A model generated the notes under the pieces. It did not search any database, was not told the origin of the DNA, and worked only from the letters and a program-made list of their open reading frames with translations. A DNA stretch of 64,000 nucleotides from Argentina anserina (lineage: Eukaryota > Streptophyta > Magnoliopsida > Rosales > Rosaceae), in assembly GCF_933775445.1 (NCBI RefSeq), contig NC_065875.1, forward strand, positions 18,041,555 to 18,105,554. The letters are read 5' to 3'. Below are positions 22,061-32,769 of this stretch, in pieces (positions within the stretch are counted from its first letter, which is position 1; every line of letters begins with the position of its first letter). The position numbers were made by a program, and so were the translations under genes.

Positions 22061-25000
22061 ATGGTGATCTTCAGCCCCGTAACCGTCGGCCAGGTACTCT
22101 TCCACTTCTTCGCTTCCGGATCCTTCTTCTGTTTTCCAATCGATGCAAACCTGCCGCTGATTTTGCTCACGAATTGTAACAATTCAGTTCTGTGTGATTA
22201 CAGGTCTCGTTTTTACTTGGAATCTTACCTATTCTTGGAGCTTGGATTTACTCCGAGTTCTTGGAGTACAAGAAGAATTCACTCTCCACCAAATTGTGAG
22301 CTCCAAATCTTGTTTTTTTTTTTTTAAATATTTTTTGCTGTTTAGTATATATATATATATGTGTGTGCTTGTGCTTAGTTTAAGAAATTGATTAGTTGAA
22401 GTTAGTGTTTGTGACTGAATGAGAATCTGTTTTCGATACTAGTAGGTATTCTGAAGTGAATTTGGTTGAAGTTGAGAAAGATGCGGTTAAAGAGGATGAC
22501 AGAGCTGTGCTTTTGGAGGGAGGAGGTCTCCAATCCGCGTCTCCTAAAGCTCGAACTGCATCTACCACCTCGCCTATTTTCAGGTTGATGCACTGTCGAT
22601 GATGTTCGAATTGTTTAAGTTTTTGTAGATTTGTTGTATTGTGAGCTTACTGTTGTTTTGTGTGCGGTTAGGTTCATGTTGATGGATGCGGCGTTCTTGA
22701 TGGAAAATCGGCTGACGCTGAGAGCAATGTAAGTGGAGCGTGGTGCGATTGATGAGGTAGAGATTTTGTACATTGGCTGATTGTTAGAATGTCGTTTGAC
22801 CTATGCGTTTTGTTTTTTTTTGATGCAGATCTGAATTTAGTGTTATCTTAGCGTACTTCTACTTGTGTGATCGTACGGATTTCTTTAACTCATCAACAAA
22901 GGTGGCATTGATAACTTATTTCTGTTATGTTAGGTGTTTCATTCTTTGTCGTTGATTGAATGGCATTCAACTAAGCAATCTCTAATCAGTTATGAAGGCT
23001 AAATTATGTTGTAAATGAAGTAACAAACAATATCAAAACCAATGAAATATTGATATGAATTATTATTATTGTTATTAATTTTAATAGTCAGTCTTTATGT
23101 GCAGAGTTACAATCGGGATCTTTTTATATTTCTGTACTTCCTTCTCATCATAGTTTCAGCCATTACTTCTTTCACGATACATAATGAGAAGTCTCCTCTC
23201 ACTGGGAAGTCCATACTATATCTGAATAGGCATCAAACCGAGGAGTGGAAGGGATGGATGCAGGTAATTTACGTGTACTCAATTATAATATATCTTTTGT
23301 TTATTAGGAATCAGATCATATGGTTGCAGCTTCCTCCGTTTGTATTATTATATGATGTTGAGCTTTTTTATGATGAACAGGATCTTTAGTTTTTAAATAT
23401 GTTTGTAAGTTTTACTTGTAAATATGAAAAATCTCTGTCAGCAATAAGAACCTCCAGTGAAGGCGTATTTTGTCATTTACAAAGCATTTTTTCAATTTGT
23501 AGTCCTGTTATTTTCAGCATAAAAACTATGGGACTGTCAAAGTGCGTGTACGTACTATAAACAGATGCCCTGTAGGCCTCCTATAATTATCTTCTTTTCA
23601 TCAGTATGGTCTTACTCTGTTCTTCTATGTCACAGGTATTATTTTTGCTGTACCACTATTTTGCTGCAGCAGAATTTTATAATGCAATCCGTGTATTCAT
23701 TGCTGGATATGTCTGGATGACTGGATTTGGAAACTTTTCTTATTACTATGTTCGCAAGGATTTCAGCTTAGCAAGGTTTGCACAGGTATGCAATCCCCTA
23801 GGTCTCAAAGATGTTGATGAGTTGTCAAATTAAGTATGTATCTAACACATCCTGTTCCTACTTAATGCGCAGATGATGTGGCGGCTTAATTTCTTGGTAT
23901 TGTTTTGCTGTGTGGTCCTTAACAACAGTTATGTGCTGTACTACATCTGTCCTATGCACACTCTATTCACTCTTATGGTTTATGGGGCGCTTGGTATTCT
24001 GAACAAGTATAATGAAATTGGGTCAGTGATAGCTTTGAAAATCATTGCTTGCTTCTTGGTTGTTATCTTGGTATGGGAAATACCGGGAGTGTTTGAAGTG
24101 CTTTGGAGGCCATTTACATTCCTCCTTGGTAATTAACTTCTAATTATTTTTATTTACTATTCATCATTTCAACAAATTTATGGTCACTAACCCAAATCAT
24201 ATAAAAAAACAAAACAAAATTTGCAGCCTACACAGATCCTGCAAAACCAAATCTTCCTGTCTTGCATGAGTGGCATTTCCGCTCTGGCCTTGATCGTTAC
24301 ATATGGATTATTGGAATGATATATGCTTACTATCATCCAACGGTAAGATTTGAGAAAACAAAACTGTCTTGCCCTCCTATCGAATTGTAGTTTTAGTGCA
24401 AAATATATTATACTTCACTGTTGGGTTTGGTACACATGCATTTTGTTTCCTTCCTTCATTGTTTTGAGTCTAGTAGCTTAACAATTAGCACAATTCTAAT
24501 AGGTGGAGCGGTGGATGGAGAAATTGGAGGAAGCAGAAAGGAAGCGTAAAATGTCAATCAAAACAGCTGTTTCTGTAGTATCACTGACGGTATGATAGTT
24601 CCCGTTCTCAGAACAGCCTTGCTTCAAAGTTTCTATCTTTATGTGGTTTGATTGTTGTTTGAATGCCTAGGTGGGGTATCTGTGGTTTGAGTATATATAC
24701 AAGATGGACAAGCTCACATACAATAAATATCATCCGTATACCTCATGGATCCCTATAACGTATGATATCTTTACCTGAATATGTTAATAATATAGGCTGT
24801 TTGAGAACCTTTTATATTTACTAATGTAGAGTCTTCTGGTTGATCAGGGTCTACATATCCTTACGAAATGTCACCCAACAATTCCGGAGCTACTCATTGA
24901 CCCTTTTTGCGTGAGTCACTCACATGATCTGTCTGTGTTAATTTGTTTACTAGTGTATTTAAGGCATATCAATTGCCAGACACTATAGGTGTACTCTCAC

Positions 25001-26007
25001 AGATTCTAGAAGCTTTAATTCTTTGGTTTCTGGTTATAAATACATTTTGTGTATTTGATCTCATGTGTTTTTTTCCCTTACAACTAGATGGCTTGGAAAG
25101 ATAACGCTGGAAACCTACATCTTGCAATTCCACGTTTGGTTAAGGTATGCTAAAACTCATAACTGATCTGCCAGCATCTAAAGATGGTTTACAGTAGTTT
25201 GACAATATGTGTAAAGTTCCCATGTAATTTCAAAGTTGTTATTACTTCACACATATGTAGATAGCATGTTTAATTACAGAGCCTGCTGCTCACTCAAACG
25301 GGTTTTGCTTGTGCTTTTCGTATATGTTTCGTAATGTTAGCAGAAGTGGAAAATGCCATCAATTTCCCTGTAATTTGGAAGTCACTTTCTAATCTGATCA
25401 ATGCTCCCCTCAACAATGTGAATGTTCATAAAGCTCTTTCTGTCGGTCAATGCTAAGAAGGGGTTTATTATCATATTCAGAATGAGAGTTTTATATTTGA
25501 GCCACTAAGAAGTGCTCAAGCCAATGACTCTTACTTGTTAAACCATTTAAGGGAATATGAAATGACATAATTTTAAAGAATCTTGAAGGAAGACATGTTA
25601 CTTAATGATTTTATTGAACCTTGCAGATCAGCAGTTCCTGATGGTCAGCCTAAGTTGTTGCTTTCGATGATTCCAGACTACCCAATGTTGAACTTCATGC
25701 TCACTTCTACCATCTATGTTGCAGTAAGTAAAAACGATTCTTACATAATGAAATCATGAATCTTGTATTTTGTAAGATAAAAGAAAAGAACACTCTGATT
25801 TATTAATTGTTCAAACTTTGTTGCTTGCAGATCTCTTACAGACTTTTTGACCTGACAAACACATTGAAAATAGCATTTGTACCCAGCAAAGATAACAAGC
25901 GCCTTGTGAACAACATAGTTACAGCCACAGCTGTTTCATGTGCATTATACTTCATCTCTTTTGTCTTCCTAAAAGTCCCCCAAATGCTGGTAAGGGTATT
26001 CTCTTAA
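22061..26007 (+). CDS. RWA: REDUCED WALL ACETYLATION (RWA) protein
   Basis: Fifteen exons splice cleanly with GT-AG borders: 22061-22093, 22204-22295, 22446-22583, 22672-22728, 22829-22901, 23105-23263, 23636-23785, 23873-24128, 24227-24342, 24503-24589, 24671-24759, 24848-24910, 25088-25144, 25627-25723 and 25831-26007. The product is 547 residues, close to Arabidopsis RWA proteins. Hallmarks of the Cas1p-like acyltransferase family are visible: [85 protein letters not shown] and [18 protein letters not shown]. Many hydrophobic segments (about ten) fit a polytopic Golgi membrane protein. RWA proteins supply acetyl groups for O-acetylation of xylan, pectin and xyloglucan. No frameshift or missing exon was found. 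The last residues ([11 protein letters not shown]) differ from what I expect of paralogues, but that region is variable. Confidence 0.95.
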
Positions 26008-27451
26008 ATGACTTGAGCTAAACTTTTGATTTCTATTATAAGTTGCGTTATGATTTGTCATCTCATTCTGCAATTTATTGGCACTGCAAACTTTTGTAGG
26101 TTTGAGAATTCAAATATGTGAAGATATAGCATAGGAATGCCACTCTTATGGATAGTGCGAGAGAGAATACACTTCCACTGCTTGAACTTTGTCTCAAATC
26201 AGAGGTTATGCATCTGCTTCTATGATAGGTCATTAATGGAAAAGCAGGCCCCTCCTTGTATTTGTATTCTTTTGTCTGAGAAATCCTTGAATTAGTATTA
26301 GATTTTGGGACGATTTGTATAGGAAAGGTGGGTAATCAAGTCGACCTCAAAAATTGAGGGGGATTACCTATGCCGTACTCCCACTACACTTTTTTACTAG
26401 TAAAATCATCCAAGCGGAACATGTGCAAGATATACTTTTCTCATACCTTAACGAAATTGTTAAATGAATGGAAAAACAAAATCATTACTTTGACGGAATA
26501 TGTGAGTTTAAAGAAGCCATTAACAATAGTGATTTCATTAGTTTTTCCATACCAATACAATAAAATCTCTACAAGCAAAGAAATAGAACAAAACAAAAGG
26601 ACAATAGCTTGTTTACATTCTCGCAACTAAATCACTTCCCCTATCTTGAGATCTTTTCAACACCCAAATAAGTGACTGGTGAAAGGCGTGGGTAAGTTTA
26701 TTACAGCCGCCCCCGATGAGACTAAGTTCATTAACTATGCCGACGAAGAGGGTAAGTTTACTAACATAACTAGCCAGCTCGCCAAGAACAAAGGAAACCA
26801 AGAAATACTCGAAGCCTAGAAGCCATATAAGCCAACTTGAAGAAGACCACCACAGATAAGTATGCATAAGGTTAAGACGAGGCCTGGAAGAAAGGCAAGG
26901 CGAGTCATGAGTCTACTACGGCAAAACCACGAGAACAGGGGGATATGTTATGAGAACATGGAAAAGCGAGTGAGTGAGAGAGCCATAGAAATAGGACTCG
27001 AGGAACATTATAATGCTGAATATCGTAAGATCAAATAGCTTCTCTAGCTATAGCTATGCAACGTAGAAATACTTTAGTCTGAGGGGTTCTTTATATAGGA
27101 CTCCCGACCGTCGTCACTTCCTTTTCCTAATAGCAACTGGTTCTTTAAAGAAAGCTTTACTGGGTCGACAAGGAAAACAAAAGGCTATTTTCATAAGAAT
27201 AATGGTAGTCATGGCAGCTACACAATGTCATTATTCATTAATTGACACTTTGTTATACATGCACAATATTGCACATATAGAACCCGCAGAAAACTTGGTG
27301 TTGATGGAACTACAATCTTCAGAGACGCTTGAAGGCAATTTTGTTGGTGGTGACACAAGACTAAGTTAATAATGCAAACAATTATGGAATTACCTTAAAT
27401 ATGGATTACACCATATAAAATCTAAAACGCTAACACACAATTATGACTACA
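26008..27451. other. 3' UTR of RWA and intergenic DNA
   Basis: To about 26300 this is likely 3' UTR. Beyond, a short GC-richer stretch (26690-26900) has two near-copies of TAAGTTTAYTAAC. I recognise no domain in any frame. Confidence 0.4.
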
Positions 27452-27610
27452 TCAAATCAATGTCCGAACAATAGCTGCAGCCACAACCACAGCTTCACAA
27501 GTAGCTTTGTTTTCCTCTGCGAATGGAAATCGGCTGCCTCGACCAAAACCACTCTCACAGTGATCAACGCGTCGAATAACATCATCCTGCAAGCGTCGCT
27601 CCGCTTGTTC
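27452..27610 (-). pseudogene. Invertase/PME inhibitor C-terminal fragment
   Basis: The minus strand reads DHCESGFGRGSRFPFAEENK, then VVVAAAIVRTLI and a stop (27454-27452). It parallels the tail of the intact copy at 14.3 kb (AKSCEDGFKG, then AAVAAAIVRLLL and stop), including the fourth cysteine, the linker and the last helix. Only about 45 residues survive. Upstream it runs directly into the GC-rich leader of a copia element rather than the rest of an inhibitor gene. Confidence 0.6.
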
Positions 27611-28375
27611 AGGGTTGGGCCGGGCGGGTCGAGACTGAGCCTGGCAGATCGGATTGAAATCCGGAGTTTGGCAACGACGACTTCGAACGGCGAAAGCAAC
27701 GGCGCTGTTTGGAGAGCTTGACGCGGCGGAGGAGGGGACGTGAAGCTTGACGCGGCGGTGCTAGTGAAGGATAGCTTGATAGTTGATAGACGTCGCCGGT
27801 GGAATCGCTGGCAACGGCGGAGGAACGAAGGGAGACCGGCGCGAGATTTGCAGCGGTGGAGCGAGATTGCGCCGGCGTGAGAGCGAGGTGGCGACGAGAT
27901 CGGAGAGCGGCGCCCCTTGAGGTGATACCGACTGGGCTTGCAGTGAGGATGCGGGACGAGCTGGGCCGGGACGAGCTAGGCGGAGGGACGTGCGGGAACG
28001 AGCGGGTAGAGGGACTGGCTTGTTGGTGACGTCGCCGAACCGCAAGGATTGCCTCGCCAACGAGCTCCAGAGAGGGTGGCAGCAAGCTTGGCTGAAGTCG
28101 CCGACGAGCTTGTACCACAAATCCGCAAAAACAGAAACCCAGGAAAAACAGAACAAAGGCTCTGATACCAAATGAACTTGTATATTACACTATCTTACTT
28201 AATATCATACAACAATCATCTCTATATATACACCTATAAAGATTTCTCTACTACTCATGGTGCTCCACTACCCGTGATTCATGCCACTACCCGTGATTTA
28301 TGCTCATATACATGACCGTGATGATACTTTAGTTTGAGTCCGGCACCTGTACCTTGGGATTTGTTTCCAAGTTCA
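27611..28375 (-). mobile_element. 5' end of a copia element: LTR, primer site, leader
   Basis: On the minus strand an LTR end (CAAGTTCA) is followed after two bases by TGGTATCAGAGCC (28170-28158), a full match to the initiator-Met tRNA primer site. The LTR occupies about 28375-28173 and contains TATATATAGAG and two copies of AATCACGGGTAGTGG. The GC-rich sequence from 28157 to about 27611 is typical leader DNA before gag, but gag never appears: inhibitor-like sequence starts instead. The outer LTR end is not located, because a hAT element begins at 28431. Confidence 0.65.
28158..28170 (-). other. Retrotransposon primer-binding site (tRNA-iMet type)
   Basis: TGGTATCAGAGCC on the minus strand, complementary to the 3' end of plant initiator methionine tRNA and two bases inside the LTR. 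Confidence 0.85.
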
Positions 28376-28788
28376 AATTATTTTTTGGGGTAAAATCTGA
28401 TCATAGAGGAGAGATTGTGCTGATGCAGCATATGGCCGGTCCTGAGGTTTTCAATGCCCCGGGCGAGAATTATGGGGCCTAAAATTTTTTCTAGACCTGG
28501 GATAAGTTTCCATAAAAAGTTCCAGATTTTTCAAAGTTGCAACAAAGTTGCATGTAAATCCTTTTGCTAAATGGATTAAGACTTGACAACGCTCTAATTA
28601 ATTAAAATGAAGAAACAACATGTGTTTCTATGGATATGTTTGATTTTATTGTGAGTTCCTTTAACAAATAAACTTTATACACTACATTTAGCAACTATAC
28701 ACAAAAACATGTGTCATGTGCATTAACTGTTGACAAAATTCATAACAAAACAAGAAGGAAAAAACACATCATATTTCATTAGCTCTAC

Positions 28789-29422
28789 CAAGGTTCTAAA
28801 AAGCGCTAGGTGGTATGTAGGCGGACAGTTACCTCCTAGCGCCTAGATGGTTAGGCGGCGCCTAGGCGGTTTCGAATTATTAAATATTTATTTATTTTTA
28901 TACATATATTTAAACTATTTTAATGATTAAAAATATATAATGATGTTTAATATTATTTTAAAAATACTTAAAATAGTCTAAATTCACATAACTTAAGTAG
29001 AAAGTCTATAAAAAAATATTTGAAGAAAAGATAAATAATGAAACAAATGCAATAATACTAAATCTCAATTTTTTTTCTCTAAATTATTTCCTAACTCATT
29101 CAGTATCAAACTCAAACTTAATATTCATATTTATTTTCTCTTCTTCTGTTGATGAGATTCAGTTTTCAGAAAATAGACAAAAGTGAGAGCTGAGGCATCT
29201 TTTAGGTTTTTTTTAATATCAAAATGATGGTTGACCGCCTAGGATTGAATATGGCCGCCTAGGACCGATAGGACTGAATAAGGCCGCCTAAGACCGCCTA
29301 GAACCGCCTAGGACCGCATAGGCGGCCGCCTAATTCACAAAACGCCACAGATGGCCGCCGAGGCAAAAAGCGTGGCGGTGAGTGACCTCCTTGCGCCGCC
29401 TAGACCGCTTTTTAGAACACTG
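28789..29422. mobile_element. hAT MITE with GCCTAGGCGG-type repeats, nested
   Basis: Bounded by a perfect 8-bp duplication AGCTCTAC (28781-28788 and 29423-29430). The ends are CAAGGTTCTAAAAAGCGC and, inverted, CAGTGTTCTAAAAAGCGG, typical of hAT. Both subterminal regions hold many inverted and direct copies of CGCCTAGG and GGCGGCC, and the middle is AT-rich. It lies inside the 28431-30842 element. No coding capacity. Confidence 0.9.
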
Positions 29423-29603
29423 AGCTCTACTATGTTCTATATAAATAGAGGACATAAACTTGAACCCGTCAAAATTTGTTAATGACAAAACAAACAAAGT
29501 TGAAAGAAAAATAGAAGATGTGGATGAAAAAGTCAAGAGAAGTCACGGACGGAAATAAAGAGAAAATGGGGGAAGAGAGATATTAGTTTTAGTTATTATT
29601 AAA

Positions 29604-30686
29604 GGGAGCTGAAAATTGCACTCCATTTTTTACAAACCACACTCCAATTTTTTGTGATTTGAAAAATGCCCTTGACCTTTTTAGTTTTGGTTCTTTCTCA
29701 GTTCCCAGTTTTCCGCCTGCGAGACCTCCCTTAAGTTCTTCACAAATGAATGAGATCGGCAGTGCATAGTTCATTCCCTTTCCAACTCGAAAAAGTAGGG
29801 TTCACCTTTATAGGGCATTTTCAACGTCTGAATTATGGCCTCACTTCATAATAACCAAATCCAAGTGGAATTTTAACTTGTTAATTTCCTGACAATCGAA
29901 GTTATTATCGAAGGGATGTTTTTAAAGGTCGGTTTCTTTTGTCAGAGTCACTCAGAGAGAGTGAAAACTTCAATTTGATTATACATGCCACGATTAGTGA
30001 GCTTGACATAACAGAACAAGTAAATTGGATTTATAAGGATTACATTGGAGATGCTCATTTTGAGCAAAGGCACACAACTCATCGGATCCTTCACTCCGGT
30101 ATACAATTTTAAATCAATCGCAACATATCGTCTGCCATTACAATTCCAGATAGATTTGAACGATGAAAATCTAAACAAAATAATGGGAACTTATAAAAGA
30201 GAGAAGTGGTGTTGGAGCTGCAAAAGATGAGGGGCTAATATAAAGTTGCAAGAGAAAGGGAGATGAAGAGAATATAGAAAATCTTGGAGTTTGATCTTTT
30301 GTAATAGCCCATAAAGTTTTCAAACTCCATCAGAATCGTTTATAAAGAAAAAAGAATGAGACCATCTTGATCAAATTTCTCCAGAACTAACGGGAGTAAA
30401 AGAAAGATGAGAGAGATGGTGATGAGAAGAGTGTACAAGTAGAAAAGAATTGAAGAAATCAAGTTGGCGTTTAGTTGATTGCTTTGCTTCATATGTTTAT
30501 TGTAATCTCTTGTGAGAACAGAAAAGATGATGGAGAATTAAGGAGGAGCCCCAGTTCTTCGTTAAATGGTTCAATGGATGGAAAGGAAAATACAAGTAGA
30601 AAGTAAGAGCACTTCAGGAACTTCAATGAATAAAGCATATAATTGGAGTGTAGTTTGTAAAAAGTGGAGTGCAATTTTTAGCTCTT
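29604..30686. mobile_element. Long-TIR DNA transposon (possibly Mutator-like MITE), nested
   Basis: Terminal inverted repeats of about 45 bp: GAGCTGAAAATTGCACTCC near the left end pairs with the complement of GGAGTGCAATTTTTAGCTC at the right, and CACACTCCAATT pairs with AATTGGAGTG inside it. An exact TTATTAAA flanks both sides (29596-29603, 30687-30694). The interior encodes nothing recognisable. The long repeats suggest Mutator, but 8 bp is one short of the usual 9-bp duplication. It lies inside the 28431-30842 element, to the right of the hAT MITE. Confidence 0.8.
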
Positions 30687-31043
30687 TTATTAAACTCCTC
30701 AACTTTGTAACTTCACATTATCAGTTCAGCATCTATAGAACACATACATATGCATGATACTGTAATTAATAATTATACATAGTGATGTACAATTGGTGCC
30801 CTGGGCTGTCGTCAAGCTCTCCCAGTACTTGGTACGGGCCTGATGAAGCATTGCAGCTTCATCTTATAATTCCTATCTCGATTTTCATAGGAATCATACC
30901 TCCAAATTGGTAATTAGATATCTTTTTTTAATATCAGGATTGAATTCATCAATGTATATGAAATTATCAAAAACATATATATGAAAGTATAAATATTTAA
31001 AAATAAATATAAAATGAAATCAATTCTCCCCCATATTATTAGT

Positions 31044-31500
31044 ATGGTGAAGATTAATATTGATGGTGCGTGGAAAAAGCCGGCTATGATGATATGTTTA
31101 GGGACCATCAATCATGGCTCTTTTATGGGTTCTTTTGCTTCAAATCTTGACATTCCTAGTTCCGTCGAAGCAAAGATCATGGAGCTTATTTAGGTAATTG
31201 ATCATGTCTGAAGTGGAAACACATGTGTCTTGAAGTGGATTCAACTATGATTAATTTCCTACATGCACCACATCTTGTTCCTTGGAGACCTTGATCGAGT
31301 TGTTTGGGAAAATTGTTTGCATCGTATCTCGCAAATGCATTTTAAATTTTCTCATTTTTTTAGAGAAGATAATTAGATAGGCAAGTGCATCGGTTTGTTG
31401 GTATTTCATCGTCAGACTTGGTTGGTGGAATGAGACTCATGTTTTCCTTCTGATTTTTGTGGACGTGATAGAAGTACAAATTGCAATGTTCTTAGTGTAA
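31044..31500 (+). pseudogene. LINE-type RNase H-like domain, degenerate
   Basis: Begins VKINIDGAWKKPA, the start of the RVT_3/RNase H-like domain found at the end of plant L1 LINEs, with the first catalytic Asp. It continues through SSVEAKIMELI and a late FKFSHFFRE motif, with many stops in frame (for example after MELI). No poly(A) tail or 5' part was found. A second, less damaged example lies at 59480-60184. Confidence 0.6.
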
Positions 31501-32140
31501 TTTATACCCTATTTTGCTACGTACTTCCTTTAACTTTATTATTTTTAGCTTATTTTGTAGTTTTAGGCGTTTAGAGAGAAAATGACACAAAATGGTTTTC
31601 CTGATGAAATTAGGAGAATCTTGGAGTGTGGATCACATTTCAACAATTCCAAGCTTCCTTAAATTCCTAAAGGTGTAATCCATGTCTCTAGAATTTGATC
31701 TATTGTATTTTGTAGTTGGTTTCCAAATTCTTTATTTGAATTTATTATTGGAAATTTTAAGAACATCTTTGTTATAATTCATGATTTGTTTACATGATCT
31801 CGAGTTGTTGATGATATAAATAATAAAATTGTGTGCTTGGTTGTTATCTTAAGAATTTTATGAGTAGCATATTCGCATATAAGCAACTTTTTGTAGTATG
31901 CTTGCATGTTTGAGAATCTATTAAAATTAATGGTTAATGTTGAACATTATATGAGTGCTCTGCTGTCCAAGTATGATGTTTGCACAGAATAACCTAAGTA
32001 TAGACTTTTCTAAATCTTAGACGATTAAGCATCAATTTATAAGTGCAAAAGCAACTTCTTGTAATGTGCGTAATGTGTTTGGGAATGATCACTTTTGATA
32101 ACATATTTGCATTGAAATGATATTACTAATTGACATATCT

Positions 32141-32340
32141 CAGCTAGAGGGAACTCTAGGATATTGAGCTCCAGAGAGTTTTTGGGGAATGTAAGTGAGG
32201 AAGCTGATGTTTATGGCTTTGAGGTTATACTCATGAAGTTACTCGTATGGAAAAGAGCAGCTAGTAAGCATTGGAGTAGTGGATGTGAATTTTGTGGAGT
32301 GGTAACAAAAGGTGATAATCAACAAGATGGGTGAACCCAT
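32141..32340 (+). pseudogene. Receptor-like kinase fragment (activation segment to subdomain IX)
   Basis: Reads GTLGY, stop, APE, a frame shift, then EEADVYGFEVILMKLL. This is the kinase activation-segment APE and the D-V-Y-x-F-x-V-I motif of TMK-type receptor kinases. A stop inside the APE region and a frameshift make it non-functional. It precedes a separate N-lobe fragment at 32770 and may be the end of an upstream duplicate. Confidence 0.6.
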
Positions 32341-32769
32341 ACATGCTAATACGGTGGATTTTCATAACATCTTTATTATAAATTTAAAGACATTTTTCTA
32401 CATGATCTTGAGTTATTGATGATATTGATAATAAAAATTTCTTGCTTGCTTGTATCTTAAGACGTGTACCCTATAATCCCCGGATAGAATACTTGCTTTC
32501 TTATACTTATTACAAATATTGTAATCGTATCAGCATGACTTACTTGGTTTGGCAAAGGCAATGGTTACTGTTTATCCCTTGTTCCACTTGTACGTATTAT
32601 CTAACTTTTTAATAAATCGGGTGTGAGATTTGTTCTCTTTACTCATATTTCAAAAAAAAATAATGTGGATGACAATTTGAGATTGATTTTGAGTCGAACT
32701 CCACACCAGCTCTCTCCGTCTCATTCTCCGATTAGTGATTCGCACTTGTCGACATTGACCATTATTGGC

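Larger units (their letters stand above)
28431..30842. mobile_element. Non-autonomous hAT element carrying two nested elements
   Basis: The left end TATGGCCGGTCCTGAGG and the right end GGTACGGGCCTG resemble the GGCCGG-type ends of ZMYM1-like hAT elements. The flanks ATGCAGCA (28423-28430) and ATGAAGCA (30843-30850) form an 8-bp duplication with one mismatch, the hAT length. It carries no transposase. With the two inner insertions removed only about 0.7 kb belongs to it. Confidence 0.65.

Noticed and set aside
27609..28118. 169-residue Arg/Ser/Pro-rich minus-strand frame
   Set aside because: It lies in the GC-rich leader of a copia element, has several overlapping frames of equal length and no domain. 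Long frames are expected by chance in GC-rich DNA.
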